Positions 26,636 to 34,973 of a stretch of DNA of 64,000 bases are shown one piece after another. Made by a program: the position numbers and the translations under genes. The notes below the pieces were generated by a model, which worked only from the letters and a program-made list of their open reading frames with translations, searched no databases and was not told the origin of the DNA. The first letter of the stretch is position 1. The number at the start of each line of letters is the position of its first letter. Source of the DNA: Sphingomonas sp. SRS2 (GTDB taxonomy: Bacteria > Pseudomonadota > Alphaproteobacteria > Sphingomonadales > Sphingomonadaceae); the NCBI RefSeq assembly GCF_000971055.1, contig NZ_LARW01000092.1:1-64000 (forward strand), read 5' to 3'.

Positions 26636-27922
26636 ATGAAAGCCGCACTGCCACTGATCGCTCTCACCATGGCGCTGGCCTTCACGCCTGGCCGCGCCGA
26701 TCCGCTCAGCCAGGCGGTGGCGGCCGATATGCACAGCCTGACCGCGATCTACCGCGATCTCCACACGCATCCCGAGTTGAGTTTCAAGGAAGGCCGCAGC
26801 GCCGGAATCATGGCCGCCGAGGCCAAGAAGGCGGGCTTCACGGTAACGACCGGGGTCGGCGGTACAGGCGTCGTCGCGGTGATGAAGAACGGTCCTGGCC
26901 CGGTACTGATGCTGCGCGCCGACATGGACGCGCTGCCCGTTACCGAGCAGACGGGCGTTCCCTATGCCAGCCAGAATCCCGGGGTGATGCACGCCTGCGG
27001 CCACGACACGCATATGACGAGCTGGATCGGCATCGCGCGGCGGATGGCGGCGTCGAAGGCCAGCTGGTCGGGCACGCTGGTGATGATCGGCCAACCCGCC
27101 GAGGAGATCGGCTCGGGCGCGCGGGCGATGCTCAAGGACGGGCTCTACACCCGCTTCCCCAAGCCCGACGCGGCGATAGCCTTTCACGATTCGGCCAGCC
27201 TGCCGGCGGGAACGATCGGCGTCGTCGACGGCTATGTGATGGCCAATGTCGATTCGGTCGACATATTGGTGAAGGGCGTCGGCGGCCACGGCGCCTATCC
27301 CCATCTCGCCAAGGACCCGATCGTTATCGCATCGCGGATCGTGACCACGCTGCAAACGCTGATCTCGCGTGAGACCGACCCGCTAGAATCCGGCGTCGTC
27401 ACCGTCGGCAGCTTCCAGGCCGGCACCAAGCACAACATCATCCCGCCCGAGGCAAAGCTCCAGATTACGGTGCGCTCGTACAAGCCCGAGGTGCGCCAGC
27501 ACCTCCTCGACGGCATCGCTCGCATCGCCAGGGGGGAGGCGATCGCCGCCGGCATGCCCGATGACGCGCTGCCGGTGGTGAAGCTTCAGGATCAACGGAC
27601 CCCCGCCACTTTCAATACGCACGACCTGACGACGCAGATGACCGGACTGTTCACCGAGCGGTTCGGCAAGGATCGCGTCGTTTCGGTACGCTCGCAGATG
27701 GGCGGCGAGGATTTCAGCGAGTTCTATCTTGCCGATACGTCGATCCAGGCGATGCTGTTCTGGGTCGGCGGGGTCCACAAGGAGAAATGGGACGCGGTCA
27801 AAGGCGACATCACGAAATTGCCGTCGATCCACAGCCCCTTCTGGGCGCCCGACGCCGAAGCGGTGATCTCGACCGCCGTCGATGCGATGACCACGGCGGC
27901 GCTGACGGTGCTGAAGAAGTGA
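26636..27922 (+). CDS. M20 family amidohydrolase, exported
   Basis: A 428-residue metallopeptidase-like protein, starting MKAALPLIALTMALAF with a Sec signal peptide ending near GRA. Zinc-site motifs are present: LRADMDALPV, MHACGHDTHM and PAEEIGSGARAML, with the later GGEDFSEF. It resembles hippurate hydrolase and N-acyl-amino-acid amidohydrolase and probably cleaves N-acylated amino acids in the periplasm. GAAGGGATGAC precedes the ATG. It follows the DUF4893 lipoprotein by two bases, implying coupled translation and perhaps a shared envelope role. Confidence 0.9.
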   Translation: MKAALPLIALTMALAFTPGRADPLSQAVAADMHSLTAIYRDLHTHPELSFKEGRSAGIMAAEAKKAGFTVTTGVGGTGVVAVMKNGPGPVLMLRADMDALPVTEQTGVPYASQNPGVMHACGHDTHMTSWIGIARRMAASKASWSGTLVMIGQPAEEIGSGARAMLKDGLYTRFPKPDAAIAFHDSASLPAGTIGVVDGYVMANVDSVDILVKGVGGHGAYPHLAKDPIVIASRIVTTLQTLISRETDPLESGVVTVGSFQAGTKHNIIPPEAKLQITVRSYKPEVRQHLLDGIARIARGEAIAAGMPDDALPVVKLQDQRTPATFNTHDLTTQMTGLFTERFGKDRVVSVRSQMGGEDFSEFYLADTSIQAMLFWVGGVHKEKWDAVKGDITKLPSIHSPFWAPDAEAVISTAVDAMTTAALTVLKK

Positions 27923-27952
27923 GTGGCGTGTAGCGGGGGCGTGAAAACGCGT

Positions 27953-28033
27953 CGTCATCCCGGCGAAGGCCGCGGATGACGACGTCTCTCAAGGCCAAGA
28001 GACGAAAGATTCCAGCTTTCGCCGGAATGACGA
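27953..28033. repeat. Intergenic palindromic repeat, copy 2
   Basis: Outer arms CGTCATCCCGGCGAAGGC and GCTTTCGCCGGAATGACG, with an inner ATGACGACGTCTCTC-like section. It occupies almost the whole gap between the amidohydrolase gene and the convergent receiver gene. Confidence 0.6.
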
Positions 28034-28040
28034 AAGAGCT

Positions 28041-28496
28041 CTACTCCGCCAGCGTCCGTGCGATAATCTGGGCGAGCTGCTCGATCCGGTAGGGTTTCGA
28101 GATGACGGGCGCATCGGCGAAGCCGCTGCTCGCGGGCAAGCCGTCATAGCCGGTGGCGAAGATGAAGCGCTTGCCGTTGTCGCGCAGATGGCGCGCAACC
28201 GGCAGGCTATCCTCGTCCTTCAAGTTAAGGTCGAGCAGCGCGATGTCGAAGTCGGTATCCGTCACGCGGGCGAGCGCCTCGGCGACGGTGCCTGCCACGG
28301 CGGCCGTCTTGCAGCCAACCTCGTCGAGCATATCTTCGGCCGTCATCGCGATGATCGTGTCATCTTCGACGATCAAGACCCGCGTTCCCGATAGGGGGTG
28401 GCTCAAACTCAAAATATCCTCGTCAGCATCCCCGAAAGATTTCGTGATGGCGTAGATTGTGCGTCCACGCAATTGCTCTTCAGCAATAGCATGCAT
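28041..28496 (-). CDS. Single-domain response regulator (receiver only)
   Basis: A 151-residue protein. After a 35-residue N-terminal extension it is a receiver domain: TRVLIVEDDTIIAM (acidic pocket), ALLDLNLKDEDSL with the phospho-acceptor Asp at about residue 93, an FATGYD segment carrying the switch Thr, and ISKPYR with the conserved Lys. There is no output domain, so it should act through protein interaction, for example with a histidine kinase or phosphotransferase. No kinase gene is adjacent. Such CheY-like proteins in alphaproteobacteria commonly serve stress signalling; the partner is unknown. The start is uncertain. Confidence 0.85.
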   Translation of the reverse strand: MHAIAEEQLRGRTIYAITKSFGDADEDILSLSHPLSGTRVLIVEDDTIIAMTAEDMLDEVGCKTAAVAGTVAEALARVTDTDFDIALLDLNLKDEDSLPVARHLRDNGKRFIFATGYDGLPASSGFADAPVISKPYRIEQLAQIIARTLAE

Positions 28497-28528
28497 TCCG
28501 GATCGGATTTGCGGCTGCCGAAAATGGT

Positions 28529-28562
28529 AACGCCCGCCAGGCTGGAGGGCCTGGCGGGCGTT
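28529..28562. terminator. Strong hairpin in a divergent intergenic region
   Basis: AACGCCCGCCAGG (28529-28541) and CCTGGCGGGCGTT (28550-28562) form a perfect 13-base stem with an eight-base loop. Read leftward it is followed by TTACCATTTT. It is placed between two divergent genes where a terminator would not be expected, so it may end an unrecognised small transcript or attenuate a leader. Confidence 0.5.
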
Positions 28563-28772
28563 GCTCTTCCTCCCCAGGAAAAGATCGGTGGCTGCTGACC
28601 TTACAAGCTTGGGCTCGTCGGCGTGTTGCGGCGAAATCAGGTTCGTCCTTTCCCTAGCGAATGAACTCGTCTGCAGGCGATGGCTCTCGCCAGTATTTTG
28701 ATGTCCAACTGTAGGTTTGGCTGATAACGAAGGTGTAATTTTGTAAAGTTCTTACTCTCATGAGGCGGCGGC

Positions 28773-30158
28773 ATGGCGAAGCAGGGAATATTGGCAGGGC
28801 CGCGGATCAAGCGACTGCGTCGCGATCACGCGCTTACCCAGCAGGCGATGGCCGAGATGCTCGGTATTTCCGACAGCTATCTGGCGCTGATCGAGGGCAA
28901 TCGCCGTCCATTGACCGCGGGGCTCATCCTGCGGCTCGCCGAATTGTTCGACTTCGATATCCGCAGCCTTAGTCAGGAGGAACCCGGCGGCGGTGCGGCC
29001 GCGATGCGGCGGCGGCTGTCCGATCCGCTATTCGCGGGCATATCGGTGGATCGCGCCGAACTGGAGGCGTGGATCGACAATGCGCCTGCTGCTGCCGAAG
29101 CCTTCGCCCGGCTGTTCGACCGCTGGCGTGAGGGCGGCGGTGGTGGCGAGGACGGCGCGGGCCCGGTCGGGGCCGTGCGCCGGGAAATCGAGCGCTGGCG
29201 TAATCATTTCGCCGATCTCGACGCTCATGCCGAGGCGCTTGCCGACGAACTGCGTATCGGTGCGGGCGATCTTTATGGCGCGATTGCGGAGCGGCTGCGC
29301 GTAAAGCATCAGCTCAGCATCCGCATCCTGCCGTTCGACGTGATGCCCGACCGGTTGCGACGCCTCGATCTCCACGCTCGTCAGCTCCAACTGTCGGAAC
29401 TGCTGGATCCGGCAGCGCGCAGCTTCCAGGCGGCGTTCCAACTTGCCCAGATCGAAGCCAAGGCCGAGATCGACGCGCTGGTCGCGGGTGCGGCCTTTGG
29501 CGATCGCGCCGCCGAGCGGCTTTATCGCCGCCATGTCACCGCCTATTTCGCCGCGGCACTGATGATGCCCTATGGCCGCTTCCTGCGGGCTTGCGAGACG
29601 ACCGGCTATGATATCCAGTTGCTCCAGCGGAGGTTCGGGGCTGGCTATGAGCAGGTCGCGCACCGGCTTACCACGCTGCAACGGGTCGGAGCGCGGGGCC
29701 TGCCCTTCTTCATGCTGCGGATCGACCGGGCGGGACAGCTTTCGAAGGGCTATGCCGGTGCGAGCGGCTCGGCGCTGATCGACGCGGTACACCGCTGCCC
29801 GCTATGGGCGGTGCATCACGCCTTCGACCAGCCGGGCCGGCTGATCCGCCAGCTTGCCGAGCTGGAAGACGGGTCGCACTGGTTCACCATCGCCCGCAGC
29901 GTCCGCCATCATGGCGGTGCCGCAGGGGTGCAACAGGCCGAGCATGTCGTGGCGCTGGGGCTGGCGGCGGAGCATGCGTCGTCGCTCGCGCTTGCCCGCG
30001 GCATCGACATGGCGGGCCCGGCCGAACCGATCGGCCTGGGCTGTACCCATTGCCAGCGCCCGGATTGCCTTCAGCGCGCCGCTCCGCCGATCGGTCGCGC
30101 GCTGACGATCAACGAGCGCGAACGCGGGCTCGCGCCCTTCTCTTTCGCTGGAGATTGA
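28773..30158 (+). CDS. ScfR/RamB-type XRE family transcriptional regulator
   Basis: A 461-residue protein. Residues 1-70 form a Cro/C1-type helix-turn-helix (IKRLRRDHALTQQAMAEMLG, SDSYLALIEGNRRPL). The centre (about residues 150-290) is an IrrE-N-terminal-like domain, and the C-terminal section carries the cysteine pattern CTHCQRPDCLQRAAPPIG typical of short-chain fatty acyl regulators such as RamB and PccR, which sense acyl-CoA and control acetate or propionate genes. No such metabolic gene lies next to it, so its targets are elsewhere. A near-palindrome TTTTGTAAAGTT lies about 35 bases upstream and may be an autoregulatory site. Confidence 0.88.
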   Translation: MAKQGILAGPRIKRLRRDHALTQQAMAEMLGISDSYLALIEGNRRPLTAGLILRLAELFDFDIRSLSQEEPGGGAAAMRRRLSDPLFAGISVDRAELEAWIDNAPAAAEAFARLFDRWREGGGGGEDGAGPVGAVRREIERWRNHFADLDAHAEALADELRIGAGDLYGAIAERLRVKHQLSIRILPFDVMPDRLRRLDLHARQLQLSELLDPAARSFQAAFQLAQIEAKAEIDALVAGAAFGDRAAERLYRRHVTAYFAAALMMPYGRFLRACETTGYDIQLLQRRFGAGYEQVAHRLTTLQRVGARGLPFFMLRIDRAGQLSKGYAGASGSALIDAVHRCPLWAVHHAFDQPGRLIRQLAELEDGSHWFTIARSVRHHGGAAGVQQAEHVVALGLAAEHASSLALARGIDMAGPAEPIGLGCTHCQRPDCLQRAAPPIGRALTINERERGLAPFSFAGD

Positions 30159-30224
30159 TGGCGGTTGGTGCTGGGCACTTCGCAGCCCAAAATCGACTCG
30201 CGTGCGAGCCGCCGCGCCGGTCTT

Positions 30225-31310
30225 CTAAAAGGGCATGTCGAGCGTGTCGTGGCTCTTTGCCTGCAGCGCCTCGACGATACGCTTCACCTCCTGGCTGCTG
30301 CCCCGCGGCAGGATCATCACCGCGTCGCGGGTTGCGACGACGATCAGGTCGTGAACGCCGACCGTGGTGATCACCGGTCCCTCGCTGCGTATCAGACAGT
30401 CGCGGGTGTCGATCGCGACGATGTCGCCGTGCAGTACATTGCCATGGGGGCCGCCTGCGCCGAGGGCGTGGAGGGCGTCCCAGCTGCCGACATCGGACCA
30501 GCCCATCTCGACAGGAACCACCGCGACCTTTTCGGCTTTCTCCATCACCGCATAATCGATCGATTCGGACCGGCTGGCGAGGAAAGCCGCAGGGTCTGGA
30601 TAGACAAGCGGGCCCTTGCGCGCGGCCTCGTTGAGCGAGGCGCGGACCGACACGGTCATCTCGGGTTCAAACGCGCCCAGCGCCGCGAGGAAAGCGTCGG
30701 CGCGAAACAGGAAGATACCGCCGTTCCAGCTATAATTGCCCGCCTCCACATAGGCGGCAGCGCGCGCCGCATCGGGCTTCTCGACAAAGGCTTCCACCTT
30801 GTGGACTCCTGCCGCGATTTCCTCGCCGCGGCGGATATAGCCGTAACCTGTCTCGGGTTTTTCGGGGGTGATGCCGAATGTGATCAGCCACCCATCCTCG
30901 ACCATCGGCATCGCGGCCTCGATCGCGCGGTGGAACGCGGGGCAGTCATCGATCACATGGTCGCTCGGCATCACCAGCAGCACCGCATCGGAGCCGGCCT
31001 CGATCGCGGCGAGCGCGATGGCGGGCGCGGTGTTGCGCCCGGCCGGCTCGAGGATGATGGCTGCGGGCGGGCAATCGCCGGTCTGCAAGGCGATCTCGTC
31101 GGCATGGAGCGCATTGGTCACGATGATCGGCTGACCGAAGCGTGTGTTGTCCGCGCAGCGGGCGGCGGTCATCTGCAACATGGTCTTCTCGCCGGTCAGC
31201 GCCAGCAGTTGCTTGGGCTTGCGTGAGCGCGACAGCGGCCACAGCCGGGTGCCCGAGCCGCCGGACAGGATCACCGGCGTTATTAAGGTGGTGGAAATGG
31301 CGGGCTCCAT
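30225..31310 (-). CDS. Mannose-1-phosphate guanylyltransferase
   Basis: A 361-residue nucleotidyltransferase starting MEPAISTTLITPVILSGG. The signature GGSGTRLWPLSRSRKPKQLL gives the nucleotide-binding loop, and FVEKPD is the second conserved motif. It makes GDP-mannose from mannose-1-phosphate and GTP for exopolysaccharide or glycolipid. The length fits the monofunctional form without the phosphomannose isomerase domain. It is divergent from the PEP-CTERM-system sugar transferase gene, and the pair likely serve the same polysaccharide. ManB/ManC-type naming varies, so no symbol is given. Confidence 0.93.
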   Translation of the reverse strand: MEPAISTTLITPVILSGGSGTRLWPLSRSRKPKQLLALTGEKTMLQMTAARCADNTRFGQPIIVTNALHADEIALQTGDCPPAAIILEPAGRNTAPAIALAAIEAGSDAVLLVMPSDHVIDDCPAFHRAIEAAMPMVEDGWLITFGITPEKPETGYGYIRRGEEIAAGVHKVEAFVEKPDAARAAAYVEAGNYSWNGGIFLFRADAFLAALGAFEPEMTVSVRASLNEAARKGPLVYPDPAAFLASRSESIDYAVMEKAEKVAVVPVEMGWSDVGSWDALHALGAGGPHGNVLHGDIVAIDTRDCLIRSEGPVITTVGVHDLIVVATRDAVMILPRGSSQEVKRIVEALQAKSHDTLDMPF

Positions 31311-31405
31311 GGTCCAGAAGGATTTGGTCGTTATCGGAACCTAACCGTTAAGCGGCAAGGGGGTTTCATGTTCGGGCGTATGAAGCCGGTTATGTGGCGT
31401 CGGGC

Positions 31406-32794
31406 ATGATCAGGCTTTTCAAACATTATATAGCTTATCCGGTGCTGGTGCTGTGCGTGGCGGATTTCGCCGTGCTGCTGCTAGCGGCGGAGGCTGGCTG
31501 GGTGTTCCGCCTGCGCCAGATCGGTATAGATCCGGGCTCGGTGTGGGACCGGATACCGCAATTGCTCACCTTTACCCTGGCGATCCAGGCGGCAATGATC
31601 GGGGTCGGCGTGTACAGCGCCGAATCGATGCAGGCGTTCCGCTTCGCGGCCGCGCGGCTGCTGGTCGCTATATCGCTCGGCGTGATCCTGATCTCGCTGC
31701 TCTACTTCATCGCGCCGGGCATCACCCTGTGGCGGTCGAACTCGCTCTATTCGATGGCGATGTCGGTCGTGCTGCTGATGGTCGTGCGCGTGCTGCTCGG
31801 GGGGTTCGTCAGCGGGGATATGTTCAAGCGGCGCGTGCTGCTGCTCGGCGCCGGCCGCCGCGCCAAGCGCGTCGTCGATCTCGAACGGCGGCTCGGGTCG
31901 GGCTTCCTGATCGTCGGCTGCGTCGACATGAAGGATGCTCCTCCGCAGATCGAGACCGCGATCTGCCGCACCGATGTCGAGAGCCTCGCCGATCTGGTCG
32001 ACACGACCGAGGCCAATGAGGTCGTCCTCGCGCTCGACGAACGGCGCAACACCGTGCCGGTCGATGCGCTGCTCCGGCTCAAGACCACCGGGGTCCATGT
32101 GTCCGACATATCCGACTTCCTGGAGCGCGAGACCGGGCGGATCGATCTCGATACCGTGCGCCCGTCCTGGCTGATCTTCTCGGACGGCTTTTCCTCGGGC
32201 CGTCAGCTGTCGATGATCCTCAAGCGGGGTTTTGACCTGGTGGTGAGCGCGCTGCTCATCACCATCACCGCGCCGATCATCCTGATCACCGCGCTGATCG
32301 TGAAGCTCGACAGTCCCGGCCCGGCTTTTTACCGGCAGGTGCGTGTCGGCCGCTATGGCGAGACCTTCGAGATATTGAAGCTGCGTTCGATGCGGCAGGA
32401 CGCCGAATCCGGCGGCGCGGCGATCTGGGCGCAGAAGGGTGATGCCCGCGTCACCCGGATCGGGCGGATCATCCGCCTGATCCGCGTCGACGAGCTGCCG
32501 CAGATGCTGACCGTGCTGAAAGGCGACATGAGCTTCGTCGGCCCGCGCCCCGAGCGGCCCGAATTCGTCGCCGAGCTGGAAAAGCAGATTCCCTATTATG
32601 CCGAGCGACACATGGTGAAACCCGGCATCACCGGCTGGGCGCAGATCAACTATCCCTACGGCGCGAGCCTCGACGATGCCCGCCACAAGCTCGAATATGA
32701 TCTTTACTACACCAAGAATTACAGCCCCTTCCTCGATCTGCTGATTATATTGCAGACCCTCCGCGTCCTGCTCTGGGCCGAGGGGGCCCGGTAG
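31406..32794 (+). CDS. XrtA/PEP-CTERM-system sugar transferase (TIGR03013 type)
   Basis: A 462-residue polyprenyl-phosphate sugar-1-phosphate transferase starting MIRLFKHYIAYPVLVLC at 31406. Four to five N-terminal helices (to about residue 130) precede a nucleotide-binding-like domain (LLLGAGRRAKRVVDLE) and a C-terminal bacterial sugar transferase domain with KLRSMRQDAESGGAAIWA and VDELPQMLTVLKGDMSFVGP. It probably transfers the first sugar to undecaprenyl phosphate to start exopolysaccharide units. It heads an operon with PrsK and PrsR, the regulatory pair tied to PEP-CTERM systems. Confidence 0.9.
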   Translation: MIRLFKHYIAYPVLVLCVADFAVLLLAAEAGWVFRLRQIGIDPGSVWDRIPQLLTFTLAIQAAMIGVGVYSAESMQAFRFAAARLLVAISLGVILISLLYFIAPGITLWRSNSLYSMAMSVVLLMVVRVLLGGFVSGDMFKRRVLLLGAGRRAKRVVDLERRLGSGFLIVGCVDMKDAPPQIETAICRTDVESLADLVDTTEANEVVLALDERRNTVPVDALLRLKTTGVHVSDISDFLERETGRIDLDTVRPSWLIFSDGFSSGRQLSMILKRGFDLVVSALLITITAPIILITALIVKLDSPGPAFYRQVRVGRYGETFEILKLRSMRQDAESGGAAIWAQKGDARVTRIGRIIRLIRVDELPQMLTVLKGDMSFVGPRPERPEFVAELEKQIPYYAERHMVKPGITGWAQINYPYGASLDDARHKLEYDLYYTKNYSPFLDLLIILQTLRVLLWAEGAR

Positions 32795-32810
32795 CTATGG
32801 GTCGGTTCTA

Positions 32811-34973
32811 ATGGCGCGGGGTCTAGAGGCGGCGATGCTCGGCCAGCAGGCCGACCTGACGCCGATCCAGACCACCTTCGTTCCCGAGCCGGTCATCCTC
32901 GCCGCGATCCAATGGGGGCATGCGCTCGCCGCTTTCATGTTCGCGGCGCTGGTCGGCTGGCAAATGACAGCGCGCCATGGCGGATCGCGCCGTATCGCGC
33001 TCATCCTCGCCTGCGCGCTGACCGCCTCATGGTGCGCGCTGGTCTCGCTGTCCGGCGCGGGGGGCATCGCGTCGAGCGTCACCAAGAGCCTCGCCGATCT
33101 CGCCTGGCTCGGCTTCCTGTTCGCCCTCCAGCCGCCGACCGCCGCGGCGGGCGGGCAGCGGCGTCCGGTGATCCTCGGCATCTATGCGCTGCTCGGCGCG
33201 CTGATCGTCGGCGCGGTGGTGATCAAGACCCTGCCGCTCGCCTTCACGGGTAGCCCGCGCATTCAGGAAACCCTGTTCCTCGCCGGTCAGTCGCTGCGCG
33301 TCGCGATCGCGGCCGGCGCGCTCTGCCTGCTCCACAATCTCTACACCGCCGCCTCGCCCGAGGCGCGCTGGGGACTGGGATCGCCGATGCTGGCGCTCGC
33401 GTTGATGTGGGGGTTCGATCTCAATCTCGCGACCGTTGCTTATCTGATCGATGGCTGGCCTATCGGCCTGTTCGCGTTGCGCGGCCTGTTGATGGTGCTG
33501 ATCGCGCCGATGCTGGTGACGGTCAGCCGGCTCGCCACGCTCGATCGCATGCGCGCATCGCGCAGCGCCGGTTTCCAGACGCTCACCCTCGTCGTCTGCG
33601 GCGCCTATCTTGCGCTGATGGTGCTGGTCGCGCGGCTGTTCGCGATCGCGGGCCATCCCGATCGCCTGCCGCAATTCACGCTGGCGGCGGTGTTCGTCGC
33701 CTTCGCCTTGTCCTTCTTCCCATCGAGCCGATATCGCCAGCGGTTCAAGAAGGCGGTGGCGCGCAACCTCTTTCAGCATCGCTATGACTATCGCCTCGAA
33801 TGGCGGCGCTTCACCGAGACGGTAGGCCAGCCGGCGGAGGCTGCGCCGGACCTGCCCGAACGCACCGTGAAGGCGATTGGCGACATCTTCGATTGCGAGG
33901 GCGGACTGTTGATGCAGCGCGGCCCCGACGGCGGGCTCGAAGCGTCGGCCCGCTGGAACTGGCGGACGCTCGCGGCGCCGCAGGCAGCGGCGCCGCTCGC
34001 ACTTGCCGGGCATCTCGAGCGCCAGGGCGAGGTGATCGAGATCGAGCGGATGCGGCACGGCGAGGAGCCCGCCGTGCTGCCACTGGTCCCCGAATGGATG
34101 GTGGCCGAGGAAGATGCCTGGGTGCTGGTGCCGCTGATCCATTTCGATCGGCTGGTCGGCGCGGTGCTGCTCCAGCGCCCCCGCGAGCCCCGCCTGCTCG
34201 ACGAGGAGGATCACGATCTGCTGAGGGTGGCCGGACGGCAGGTGGCGAGCTATCTAGCCGAAGCGCGAGGACAGGAGGCGCTTTCGGATGCCCGCCGTTT
34301 CGACGAATTCAACCGCCGCTTCGCCTTCATCATGCACGACATCAAGAATCTCGTGAGCCAGCTCAGCCTCCTCGCGCGCAATGCCGAACGCCATGCCGAC
34401 AAGCCCGAGTTCCGCGCCGACATGATCGACACGCTGCGCAATTCGGTCGGCAAGATGAACGACCTGCTCGCACGGCTGTCGCAGCATCACCGCTCGCGCC
34501 CCGACGAACCCGAGCCGCATTCGCTGCGTGCGTTGGCGGAGGAGATGCTGCGCGGGCGGACAAACAGCTATCCGGTACGGATCAGCGCGCCCGACGAGGT
34601 GATGGCGGTGGTCGATCCCGACCGGTTCGAACAGGCGCTGGGCCATCTTGTCCAGAATGCGATCGACGCCAGCGCCGATGGCCAACCGGTCGATCTGATC
34701 ATTGGCCGGCGCGGGCTGGAAGCGGTGGTCGAGGTAGTCGATCGCGGGTGCGGCATGTCGGCGGAGTTCATCCGCTCGCGGCTGTTCCATCCCTTCTCCT
34801 CAACCAAGGAAGGCGGCTTCGGCATCGGCGCCTATGAGGCGCGCTCGATCATCGCGGGCATGGGCGGACGGATCGAGGTCCAGAGCCGCGAGGGCGAGGG
34901 CGCCCGTTTCACGGTGACGCTGCCGATGGCCGCATTGTTCGGTGGCGGGCTACCGACGGGAGGGACGGCATGA
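32811..34973 (+). CDS. prsK: PEP-CTERM-system histidine kinase PrsK
   Basis: A 720-residue membrane histidine kinase. About eight to nine helices occupy residues 20-310, a GAF-like region follows (about 340-480), then the kinase core with the phospho-acceptor His509 in IMHDIKNLVSQLSLLARN and an ATPase domain with NAIDASADG and GFGIGAYEA motifs. The family is named for its coupling to PrsR in PEP-CTERM/exosortase genomes. It starts 16 bases after the sugar transferase stop and overlaps PrsR by four bases, so the pair are translated together. It should sense an envelope signal and phosphorylate PrsR. Confidence 0.9.
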   Translation: MARGLEAAMLGQQADLTPIQTTFVPEPVILAAIQWGHALAAFMFAALVGWQMTARHGGSRRIALILACALTASWCALVSLSGAGGIASSVTKSLADLAWLGFLFALQPPTAAAGGQRRPVILGIYALLGALIVGAVVIKTLPLAFTGSPRIQETLFLAGQSLRVAIAAGALCLLHNLYTAASPEARWGLGSPMLALALMWGFDLNLATVAYLIDGWPIGLFALRGLLMVLIAPMLVTVSRLATLDRMRASRSAGFQTLTLVVCGAYLALMVLVARLFAIAGHPDRLPQFTLAAVFVAFALSFFPSSRYRQRFKKAVARNLFQHRYDYRLEWRRFTETVGQPAEAAPDLPERTVKAIGDIFDCEGGLLMQRGPDGGLEASARWNWRTLAAPQAAAPLALAGHLERQGEVIEIERMRHGEEPAVLPLVPEWMVAEEDAWVLVPLIHFDRLVGAVLLQRPREPRLLDEEDHDLLRVAGRQVASYLAEARGQEALSDARRFDEFNRRFAFIMHDIKNLVSQLSLLARNAERHADKPEFRADMIDTLRNSVGKMNDLLARLSQHHRSRPDEPEPHSLRALAEEMLRGRTNSYPVRISAPDEVMAVVDPDRFEQALGHLVQNAIDASADGQPVDLIIGRRGLEAVVEVVDRGCGMSAEFIRSRLFHPFSSTKEGGFGIGAYEARSIIAGMGGRIEVQSREGEGARFTVTLPMAALFGGGLPTGGTA

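Noticed and set aside
31481-34214. Two antisense frames (401 and 395 codons) opposite the sugar transferase and prsK
   Set aside because: Both are shadows of membrane-protein genes in high-GC DNA with no family features.
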